Positions 1 through 5,531 of a stretch of 5,531 bases of DNA are shown one piece after another. Numbering within the stretch: the stretch's first letter is position 1; every line of letters starts with the position of its first letter. Position numbers and translations under genes: made by a program. The stretch covers positions 1-5,531 of the forward strand of contig JAKLJF010000366.1 of the NCBI GenBank assembly GCA_023151335.1, written 5' to 3'. This DNA is from Thermoanaerobaculia bacterium. Lineage in GTDB: Bacteria; Bacteroidota; Bacteroidia; Chitinophagales; Saprospiraceae. The notes below the pieces were generated by a model that did no database searches, was not told where the DNA came from, and was given only the letters and a program-made list of their open reading frames with translations.

Positions 1-840
1 GCGTACATTGAACACCCCGGAGTCGTAGAGGCAGGTTTTCAGCAGACCTTGCGGTGTGATACGGATGCGGTTGCAGGTACCGCAAAAGGTGCGGCTGTAG
101 GCGGCAATAACGCCCACGGTACCCAGGTGCCCCTCGATGGCATAATTATAAGAGGTGGAAAAAGGCGGGTCCGGGATTTTTCTCAGGCCGGGATAGTGTT
201 CGCCAATATGCGCCATGATACGCCGGTGATCCCAAACCCAATGTTCGTGATGCTGGCCGGTACCGTTGAACGGCATTTCTTCGATAAAACGAACCCCTAC
301 GGGCCGGTCCCGGGTAAATTCGACAAGCGGCAGTATATCCTGTTCATTACTGCCCTGCATCACCACGGTATTGATTTTGGTGTTGATGCCATGCGCCAGG
401 AGTTCCTCCAGGGTGTTCATCACCTGCGGGAACTCGTCGCGCCGGGTGATTTCACGAAAACGGCCGGGGTCGAGGCTGTCGAGACTCAGGTTTACGGAAG
501 TGATTTTCAGCCGTTTGAAATGTTTGACCAGTGGCGCCGTGAGCGTGCCGTTGGTGGTAATGGCTACCTTTTTAATACCTTCTATGGCGGCGATTTTTTC
601 CAGGAACGACATCAGGTCGCGCCGCACAAAGGGTTCGCCGCCCGTGAGGCGCACTTTATCGACGCCCATTTCGGATAAAATACGCAGCAGGCGCTCCATT
701 TCCTCGTAACTGAGGATATCGTGTTTGGGCGCAAAACGGATACCCTCCTCCGGCATGCAATAAAAGCAGCGCAGGTTGCAGCGGTCGGTTACCGCCAGGC
801 GGACGTAGTTGATCCGCCGTCCGTGGTTATCGTAGAGCAT
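1..840 (-). CDS. moaA: GTP 3',8-cyclase MoaA, C-terminus cut by the window edge
   Basis: Radical SAM enzyme of the first Moco step: it converts GTP to 3',8-cyclo-7,8-dihydro-GTP, which MoaC then turns into cyclic pyranopterin monophosphate. Translating the minus strand from the ATG at 840-838 gives 280 codons with no stop before the left edge. Seen directly: the N-terminal radical SAM [4Fe-4S] motif CNLRCFYC (Cys21, Cys25, Cys28) preceded by RLAVTDR, the SAM-binding GGEP at 67-70, RFIEEMP at 184-190, and the second-cluster cysteines Cys253, Cys256 and Cys270 in the family spacing CxxC-x13-C. Family members are usually about 325-330 residues, so roughly 50 residues, including the C-terminal Gly-Gly tail, lie outside the window. 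The start is secure: an in-frame TGA lies six codons upstream with no other start codon between. The first 14 bases overlap the end of moeA, which implies co-transcription and perhaps translational coupling. No clear Shine-Dalgarno is seen. Confidence 0.97.
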   Translation of the reverse strand, partial: MLYDNHGRRINYVRLAVTDRCNLRCFYCMPEEGIRFAPKHDILSYEEMERLLRILSEMGVDKVRLTGGEPFVRRDLMSFLEKIAAIEGIKKVAITTNGTLTAPLVKHFKRLKITSVNLSLDSLDPGRFREITRRDEFPQVMNTLEELLAHGINTKINTVVMQGSNEQDILPLVEFTRDRPVGVRFIEEMPFNGTGQHHEHWVWDHRRIMAHIGEHYPGLRKIPDPPFSTSYNYAIEGHLGTVGVIAAYSRTFCGTCNRIRITPQGLLKTCLYDSGVFNVR

Positions 841-2041
841 GGCAGCGATATTGAATCAAAGGATACACTTCACCATTTTCGAAAACATCCCGTTCCAGCG
901 GCAATTCCATAAAAGCGTCGGCGTCGTTGAGGTTGGCCAAATCGCCCGAACCGTGGCCTGGCAGCGGGAAAGCTTGCAAGGCGCCGTTCGTTTGATTATC
1001 CAGTTGTACGGGTAAAAAATAAGTCAGGCGGGGCTTGAATTCCACTTTTTCAGCCAGTATGGCCGTTCGGGGCGCCGGCAATTCCTGTCCCAGGCTTTTG
1101 CGTAAAAAAGGAATCAGGTAGCGCCAGGTGCACATAAAAGCCGAAACCGGGTTGCCCGGCAGCGCAAACACTACCGGACGGCGCCGGTAATGTCCGAACC
1201 AGAAGGGTTTGCCGGGCCGCTGCGACACTTTGTGAAAACATTTTTCCACGCCCAGTTCGTTCAAGACTTCCGGCAGATAATCAAACTTGCCTTCGGAAAC
1301 GGCGCCGGTAAGTACCACCAGGTCGAATTCGTGCAGGATGCGCTGCAATCCTTCGGCGATTTGGTCGCGGTCGTCGGCAAAATGAAACATCTCGCTCCGG
1401 ATGCCGAACTGCTCCAGCAGGGTAGCCTGCGTGGCGTACACATTGGAGCGGCGTATCTGGTGGGGCAGCGGCATATCGGCCACATCCACCAGTTCGTCGC
1501 CGGTAGACACAATGGCTGTGCGGGGCAGGCGGGCTACTTCCAGCACCGATTTTCCGATGGTAGCTGCCGTGGCAATTTCCGGCGGGGCAATGATGCGCCC
1601 GGGGGGTACGATCACATCGCCCGCCCGCCGGTCGATGCCCTGAAAATGCAGGTTTTGCCGGAATTGAACCTCGTCAATACGGATCTCTGCCAGGCCGTTA
1701 TTTAAGGCAATATCCTCGTAACGGATCACCGTATCGGTACCTTTGGGGAGCATAGCGCCGGTCATTACTTCTATACAGGCGTCAAAAGCGGAAAGCGTCT
1801 GTTGCGGGGCGCCTGCCGCCTGCACCCCGGCTACCGGAAAACGGCGTTGGCCTGCCGCAAAACGCTCGAAGCAGATGGCGATACCGTCCATAGTTACCCG
1901 GTCGAAAGGCGGAAAATCGCGGTCGGCCCGCAGCTCTTCCCGCAGGATACGGCCCCGCGCCTCCTGCAAGGGCACGAGTTCTGCGCCCAGGGAAAGGCAG
2001 TGATCGAGGATAATTTGTTCGGCTTCAGCGACGCTCAGCAA
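827..2041 (-). CDS. moeA: Molybdopterin molybdotransferase MoeA
   Basis: Catalyses molybdate insertion into adenylated molybdopterin, the step that completes basic Moco. The 404-residue product is close to the roughly 411 residues of E. coli MoeA and is full length. Motifs seen in order: PPFDRVTMDG (44-53), matching the family's FD..AMDG segment; MTGAMLPKGTDTVI (93-106); the MoCF/MogA-like domain signature STGDEL (179-184); TGAVSEGKFDY (245-255), the counterpart of the SGGVSxGxxD loop; QRPGKPFWFG (274-283); and LPGNPVSAF (294-302). The C-terminal beta-barrel domain IV follows from about 325. The start is a TTG: no ATG lies in frame upstream, and MLSVAEAEQII aligns with the usual N-terminus of the family. 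The loop at 245-255 is unusual in having Ala247 where the second glycine is normally found and Glu250 at a variable position. It is the first gene of the leftward unit, and its stop overlaps the moaA start. Confidence 0.96.
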   Translation of the reverse strand: MLSVAEAEQIILDHCLSLGAELVPLQEARGRILREELRADRDFPPFDRVTMDGIAICFERFAAGQRRFPVAGVQAAGAPQQTLSAFDACIEVMTGAMLPKGTDTVIRYEDIALNNGLAEIRIDEVQFRQNLHFQGIDRRAGDVIVPPGRIIAPPEIATAATIGKSVLEVARLPRTAIVSTGDELVDVADMPLPHQIRRSNVYATQATLLEQFGIRSEMFHFADDRDQIAEGLQRILHEFDLVVLTGAVSEGKFDYLPEVLNELGVEKCFHKVSQRPGKPFWFGHYRRRPVVFALPGNPVSAFMCTWRYLIPFLRKSLGQELPAPRTAILAEKVEFKPRLTYFLPVQLDNQTNGALQAFPLPGHGSGDLANLNDADAFMELPLERDVFENGEVYPLIQYRCHALR

Positions 2042-2116
2042 AATGCATATATTTGATTCGGGAGATAAACATAAGGCCCGCTCTTTGGTTTAGCTCGCAA
2101 GCGCACTTAAATAATT
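2042..2116. promoter_or_regulatory. Divergent promoter region between moeA and the mobA fusion gene
   Basis: These 75 bases separate two divergently transcribed Moco units and must hold, or lie next to, the promoters for both. On the plus strand, TATATTTG at 2048-2055 matches the Bacteroidota -7 element TAnnTTTG and would place a transcript start about 50-55 bases before the ATG at 2117. However, the nearest upstream TTTG (2014-2017) is about 30 bases away, more than the usual 19-21 for a -33 element. On the minus strand the best candidate is TATGTTTA (read from about 2074), one mismatch from the consensus and without a well-spaced partner. The region is too short for the known Moco-sensing riboswitch, and I see no strong palindromic operator. 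The role follows from layout; the exact boxes are uncertain. Confidence 0.4.
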
Positions 2117-3298
2117 ATGCAACATCAAAAACACAGCAAAATCGCGAAGGTGGAATACGGCCGTTTCGGGCGGCAGGAATGGGCTATTCTGGGCGCCTCC
2201 TGCGGTAATATTCAACAACTGGCCCGCGACGTAGCCTCCCGCCTGCAGCCCCGCTTTCAGGTTGGTTACGTAGACGCCGACCACAAAAGCGCCGATGCGG
2301 GAGAAACATTCTCCGGTTTTGATCTTGAATACATCGACAAAATCGGCTTTCACCGCTTCGACAGTCTCGCCGCCCCCGACAGTTGGCGACAACATGTCCG
2401 GTTCAATACCATGGACCTGGTGCTGGTGAACGGCAACCATTTTACCGCTGCCCGGCAGATCGTTGCGCTGGACCGGCGCAAATTCGACAGCCTGCAACGC
2501 AAACTGGATCGACTGACACAGACAGACCTTTTTCTGACCCGCGAAAAGGACCTGAATTTTACCATACCCTCCGAATTGCCGGATACCGTTAAACAACAAC
2601 TGCCCGGCTGGAACGATATTCCGATTCTGGATATGCAGGATACGGCAGGTATCGCCGCTTTTCTGGAAGCCCGGCTGGCGCCGCCACCCCTGAAAGCCCT
2701 GGTGCTGACCGGCGGAAAAAGCCAGCGAATGGGGCAGGATAAATCCCGGCTCCAGTACCATGGACGCCCGCACTGGCAACACCTGCACTCGTTGCTGCAA
2801 ACAACAGGCGTTCAGGAGGTCTTTTTCTCCTGCCGTGCGGAACAGGCCGAAATTTTTGCTCCTAACCCTGTTGTGACCGATACTTTTCTCGATCTGGGGC
2901 CTATGGGCGCCATACTTTCGGCATTCCGGCACGACCCCAATGCGGCCTGGCTGGTGTTGGCCTGCGACCTGCCCCTGATCGATGAGGCCACTATCCGGTT
3001 TTTGCTGGAAAACCGCCGGTCATCGGCATTGGCCACCGCTTTTCGCCAAACGCCGCCGCCTCCCGGTTGGAATGGATCCAGGGCGCCGCAGGATGAAGGT
3101 TTCCCCGAACCCCTCATCGCGATTTGGGAACCCAAAAGTTATCTCACCCTGTTGCAGTTTTTGGCGCAGGGCGTCAGTTGTCCGCGAAAGGTATTGATCA
3201 ATTCGCCGGTACACCTGCTCGATGCGCCGAATCCGGACGCTTTACTCAATGTAAATACGCCGGAAGAACGCGAACAGATCATGCTTAAATTGGGTTAG
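2117..3298 (+). CDS. mobA: MobA-type molybdenum cofactor guanylyltransferase with N-terminal degenerate MobB-like domain
   Basis: The C-terminal half (about 192-393) is a complete MobA nucleotidyltransferase, which transfers GMP from GTP to Moco to give the guanine dinucleotide cofactor. Seen: the nucleotide-binding signature LTGGKSQRMGQDK (197-209), DLGPMGAI (259-266), the metal-binding LACDLPL (281-287), EPLIAIW (331-337) and the C-terminal NVNTPEE (378-384). Stand-alone MobA is about 190-200 residues, so the first 190 residues are an extra domain. That domain has an order like MobB: ILGASCGNIQQLA (24-36) where a P-loop would sit, then VGYVDADHKSAD (49-60), then DLVLVNGNHF (100-109), resembling MobB's DLVLVEG segment. 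The P-loop lysine and Ser/Thr are absent and the loop is a residue short, so classical GTP hydrolysis is unlikely. The ATG at 2117 is supported by an in-frame TAA three codons upstream; no Shine-Dalgarno is seen. The desulfurase gene begins 7 bases downstream. The MobA call is firm; the MobB relationship is inference. Confidence 0.93.
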   Translation: MQHQKHSKIAKVEYGRFGRQEWAILGASCGNIQQLARDVASRLQPRFQVGYVDADHKSADAGETFSGFDLEYIDKIGFHRFDSLAAPDSWRQHVRFNTMDLVLVNGNHFTAARQIVALDRRKFDSLQRKLDRLTQTDLFLTREKDLNFTIPSELPDTVKQQLPGWNDIPILDMQDTAGIAAFLEARLAPPPLKALVLTGGKSQRMGQDKSRLQYHGRPHWQHLHSLLQTTGVQEVFFSCRAEQAEIFAPNPVVTDTFLDLGPMGAILSAFRHDPNAAWLVLACDLPLIDEATIRFLLENRRSSALATAFRQTPPPPGWNGSRAPQDEGFPEPLIAIWEPKSYLTLLQFLAQGVSCPRKVLINSPVHLLDAPNPDALLNVNTPEEREQIMLKLG

Positions 3299-3305
3299 AG
3301 GGTTT

Positions 3306-4502
3306 ATGCGCGAAAACTTTCCCATATTCGAACATTATCCCGGCCTGGTATATCTCGACAGCGCGGCTACCACTCAAAAGCCGCGGGTAGTGATCGAGGC
3401 GGAACGGTATTTTTACGAGTGGCAAAATGCCAACGTGCACCGCGGTATATACCCGTTGGCGGATAAAGCCACCGCGGCTTATGAAAATACCCGCGAAAAA
3501 GCCCGCGCTTTTTTGAACGCCCGGGAAGCAGGTGAAATCATTTTCACCAGCGGCGCCACGGCAGGCATTAACCTGGTAGCCCAGTCCTACGCCGCCGGCT
3601 CACTGCAGGAAGGCGATGTGGTGATCATCAGCGCGATGGAACACCACTCAAACCTGATCCCCTGGCAACAGGTTTGTTTACAGAAAAAAGCCCGCCTGCT
3701 GGTCATCCCCGTTACGCCCGACGGCGCCCTTGATCTGAGCGCGTTGCCAGCCATGCTGCGCGAAAACCGGGTGAAACTGCTGGCGGTCACCCATATTTCC
3801 AACACGCTGGGGACGATCAATCCCATTGCCGGAATTATTGCCCTGGCACATCAATACAGCGTGCCCGTATTGGTGGATGCGGCCCAAAGCGCCGCCTCGC
3901 ACCGGCCGGATGTGCAGGCGCTCGACGCGGACTTCCTGGTTTTTTCCGCACACAAAATGTTTGGCCCCACCGGCGTGGGCGTGTTATATGGAAAAAAAGC
4001 CCTGCTGGAACAAATGCCGCCCTGGCAATTTGGCGGCGAAATGATCCGGGATGTCACATTCGACTGCACGGTATTTGCCGGGTTGCCGCATAAATTTGAA
4101 GCCGGTACGCCCAATATCGCCGGTGTGGCGGCTTTTGGCGCCGCGTTGGATTTTATCATAAGCCTCGACCGGGAGGCCATAACCGGGCACAACAAAGCGC
4201 TGCTTGAATATGCGACCGGTGAAATGAGCCGCATTCCGGGCCTTGAAATTATCGGCCGGGCAAAGGAAAAATCCGGCATCCTCTCCTTTGTGCTCCATGC
4301 GGCGCATCCGCATGACATTGCCACTATCCTGGGCGAACAGCAGATTTGTATCCGCGCCGGTCACCATTGCACCCAACCGCTGATGGACGCGCTGGAACTG
4401 CCGGCCACCGCGAGAGCCTCTTTTTCCATTTACAATACGGAAGAGGATATAGTTCGCCTCGTGGCGGGCATAAAACAGGTTCAGCGGTTGATGGGAGCCT
4501 GA
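3306..4502 (+). CDS. sufS: Group II cysteine desulfurase (SufS/CsdA family)
   Basis: PLP-dependent enzyme that takes sulfur from L-cysteine as a protein persulfide, leaving alanine. It is 398 residues long, against 406 in E. coli SufS, and complete. Seen: VYLDSAATTQKP (15-26), the PLP-stacking region MEHHSN (111-116), the pyridine-nitrogen Asp and partner Gln in DAAQSA (191-196), the Schiff-base lysine in SAHKMFGPTG (Lys217), the catalytic cysteine in RAGHHCTQP (Cys355), and the substrate carboxylate-binding ARASFSIYNT (Arg369). The compact cysteine loop marks group II rather than IscS/NifS. It follows the mobA fusion gene after 7 bases, with AGAGGG just before the ATG, so the two are probably one transcript. 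No sufB, sufC, sufD or sufE is present, which points to sulfur supply for Moco (dithiolene or terminal sulfido ligand) or for MoaA's clusters instead of a general Suf operon. This role is inferred from position; the enzyme family is certain. A csd-type name would be equally defensible. Confidence 0.95.
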   Translation: MRENFPIFEHYPGLVYLDSAATTQKPRVVIEAERYFYEWQNANVHRGIYPLADKATAAYENTREKARAFLNAREAGEIIFTSGATAGINLVAQSYAAGSLQEGDVVIISAMEHHSNLIPWQQVCLQKKARLLVIPVTPDGALDLSALPAMLRENRVKLLAVTHISNTLGTINPIAGIIALAHQYSVPVLVDAAQSAASHRPDVQALDADFLVFSAHKMFGPTGVGVLYGKKALLEQMPPWQFGGEMIRDVTFDCTVFAGLPHKFEAGTPNIAGVAAFGAALDFIISLDREAITGHNKALLEYATGEMSRIPGLEIIGRAKEKSGILSFVLHAAHPHDIATILGEQQICIRAGHHCTQPLMDALELPATARASFSIYNTEEDIVRLVAGIKQVQRLMGA

Positions 4503-4505
4503 CCT

Positions 4506-5459
4506 TTATTTCTTCAACCCGATTTCCCGCAACCGTTCGTCCAGATATTCCCCGGCAGTGATCGGTGCGTAGTGCAGCGGGTTTTCAGGCGTCACGCAGG
4601 CAGGCAGGCAGGCCAGGCTCATCGAACTGACCGGGTGCAGGAAAAAAGGAATGCTCAATCGCGGCAGGTGCCATTCCTCGCGGGGAGGATTCACGACACG
4701 GTGTGTGGTGCTTTTCAGATAATTATTGGTCAGACGCTGCAGCATATCGCCCACATTGATCACGATTTCATCCGCTTCGGGCAGGATGGGCACCCATTCA
4801 TTTCTGGAGTTCAGTAATTGCAGGCCGCCGGCGCTGGCGCCCACCAGCAGGGTGATCAGGTTTATGTCCTCATGTTGTTCGGCCCGGATAGCGCTGGCCG
4901 GTTCCCGCGTGATCGGCGGGTAGTGTATCGCGCGCAGGATCGAGTTGCCGTGCGTGATAAATTTTTGGAAATAATCTGCCGGTAAATCCAGGTAAATGGC
5001 AATTGCCTCCAGCAGTTGTGCCCCCGCTTTTTCAAAAGCCTGGTACAGTTCGCGGCCCAATTGGGTGAATTGCGGCGTTTCCATCACCGACACATTGTCG
5101 GGATATTCCGCTTTCAGGGGATGATCGGCCGGCACCACCTGCCCGATCTGGAAAAACTCTTTCAGGTCGGCGACTTTGGATTGTTTGGCGTGTTCCTTGC
5201 CAAAAGAGGTATAGCCGCGCTGACCCGCCATGCCGGTGATTTCGTATTTCCGCTTAATTTCTTCCGGCAACGCGAAAAATGCTTTGGAAGCGGCATAAAA
5301 ACCATCCACAAGGTGCTTGGCAATGCCGTGATTCACCACGGCCACAAAGCCAACCTCATGAAATGCTTTGCCCAGCGCCTGCACAAAAACTTCGCGTTCA
5401 CCGGGCGTGCCATGGACAAACTTGGATAAATCGACGGTGGGAATACCTTTTTCTTTCAT
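4506..5459 (-). CDS. 2-oxoglutarate/Fe(II)-dependent oxygenase, isopenicillin N synthase-like
   Basis: A 317-residue soluble enzyme of the isopenicillin N synthase/flavonol synthase-like family of non-haem iron dioxygenases. The N-terminal DIOX_N-type domain has IPTVDLSKF (6-14) and GFVAVVNHGI (37-46). The C-terminal double-stranded beta-helix domain has the iron ligands His196 and Asp198 in EQHEDINLITLL, GGLQLL (211-216), the distal iron ligand His253 in STTHRV, and the 2-oxoglutarate-binding pair Arg267/Ser269 in PRLSIPFF. The tail PITAGEYLDERLREIGL (299-315) is typical of bacterial members. All catalytic residues are present, so it should be active, but the substrate cannot be read from sequence; the family hydroxylates, desaturates or cyclises many small molecules. 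The ATG at 5459 has GGAAAG a few bases upstream and fits the family N-terminus. The frame stays open upstream through the 9-base repeats but shows no other start. The gene converges on the desulfurase with 3 bases between stop codons; no functional tie to Moco synthesis is evident. Confidence 0.92.
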   Translation of the reverse strand: MKEKGIPTVDLSKFVHGTPGEREVFVQALGKAFHEVGFVAVVNHGIAKHLVDGFYAASKAFFALPEEIKRKYEITGMAGQRGYTSFGKEHAKQSKVADLKEFFQIGQVVPADHPLKAEYPDNVSVMETPQFTQLGRELYQAFEKAGAQLLEAIAIYLDLPADYFQKFITHGNSILRAIHYPPITREPASAIRAEQHEDINLITLLVGASAGGLQLLNSRNEWVPILPEADEIVINVGDMLQRLTNNYLKSTTHRVVNPPREEWHLPRLSIPFFLHPVSSMSLACLPACVTPENPLHYAPITAGEYLDERLREIGLKK

Positions 5460-5481
5460 AATACTTTCCGGTTTGAAGGTT

Positions 5482-5531
5482 TTTAACGGGTTGAGCGGGT
5501 TTAACGGGTTGAGCGGGTTGAGCGGCTTTAA
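5482..5531. repeat. 9-base tandem repeat upstream of the oxygenase gene
   Basis: Five consecutive 9-base units are present: TTTAACGGG (5482-5490), TTGAGCGGG (5491-5499), TTTAACGGG (5500-5508), TTGAGCGGG (5509-5517) and TTGAGCGGC (5518-5526), followed by TTTAA at the window edge, which may begin a sixth unit. The first four form two exact 18-base copies. The array ends 22 bases before the oxygenase ATG and so sits where its leader or promoter should be. Read toward the gene it is a run of CCCGCTCAA/CCCGTTAAA units that in the oxygenase frame would encode Pro-Leu-Asn/Lys repeats, but no start codon is seen, so I treat it as intergenic. The true length of the array is unknown because it reaches the end of the window. 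Confidence 0.9.

Noticed and set aside
49..678. Long plus-strand open frame of 209 codons opposite moaA
   Set aside because: It lies wholly antisense to a moaA frame with all catalytic motifs. Its translation shows no recognisable domain, and it arises from the codon bias of the real gene.
2042..2116. Moco-sensing riboswitch upstream of the Moco genes
   Set aside because: The spacer is only 75 bases, shorter than the known Moco RNA motif, and I see no matching set of stems.
2084..2116. Promoter for the mobA fusion gene formed by TTTG (2084-2087) and TAAATAAT 20 bases later
   Set aside because: The spacing fits a Bacteroidota promoter, but transcription would start at or after the ATG at 2117, and the second box is a poor match to TAnnTTTG. 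It would require a leaderless message.
2090..2932. Minus-strand open frame of 280 codons opposite the mobA fusion gene
   Set aside because: It is antisense to a gene with clear MobA signatures, its product has no recognisable motifs, and it would intrude into the divergent promoter region.
3851..4324. Minus-strand open frame of 157 codons opposite the cysteine desulfurase
   Set aside because: Antisense shadow over the PLP-binding region of a well-supported gene, with a low-complexity product and no domain.
5460..5531. CRISPR array or transposon end at the right edge
   Set aside because: The repeats are 9 bases long and directly abutting with no unique spacers, and no inverted repeat or transposase is present. 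It is a simple tandem repeat.

Overview
The window holds part of a molybdenum cofactor (Moco) locus, followed by a convergent, apparently unrelated oxygenase gene. Five protein-coding genes fill almost all of it, and I found no RNA genes, mobile elements or CRISPR arrays. The organism is most likely a member of the Bacteroidota, possibly of the Saprospirales/Chitinophagales type. This rests on the style of the proteins, on mostly weak or absent Shine-Dalgarno sequences with A/T-rich leaders before genes, on a TAnnTTTG-like element in the divergent promoter region, and on the particular fused architecture of the MobA protein. The phylum call is an inference and the finer placement is a guess.

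Layout: the left half lies on the minus strand. It carries moeA (TTG start at 2041) and then moaA, which overlaps the end of moeA by 14 bases and runs off the left edge, so about 50 C-terminal residues are missing. A 75-base divergent intergenic region (2042-2116) separates this leftward unit from a rightward pair. The first rightward gene encodes a 393-residue protein with a C-terminal MobA guanylyltransferase domain and an N-terminal domain that looks like a MobB-type P-loop protein with a degraded nucleotide-binding loop. The second, 7 bases downstream, encodes a SufS/CsdA-type cysteine desulfurase. At 4506-5459, on the minus strand and converging on the desulfurase with only 3 bases between stop codons, is an isopenicillin-N-synthase-like 2-oxoglutarate/Fe(II) oxygenase. 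Its upstream region (5482-5531) is a 9-base tandem repeat that reaches the window edge.

How the genes fit together: MoaA (with MoaC, not in the window) starts the pathway by making 3',8-cyclo-GTP from GTP. MoeA inserts molybdate into adenylated molybdopterin. MobA attaches GMP to give the guanine dinucleotide form of the cofactor. The desulfurase is a plausible source of sulfur for the molybdopterin dithiolene, for terminal sulfuration of the cofactor, or for the Fe-S clusters of MoaA. MoaC, MoaD/MoaE, MoeB and MogA are not present and may lie beyond the left edge. The least explained elements are the MobB-like N-terminal domain, the desulfurase's position in a Moco locus, and the repeat array upstream of the oxygenase.
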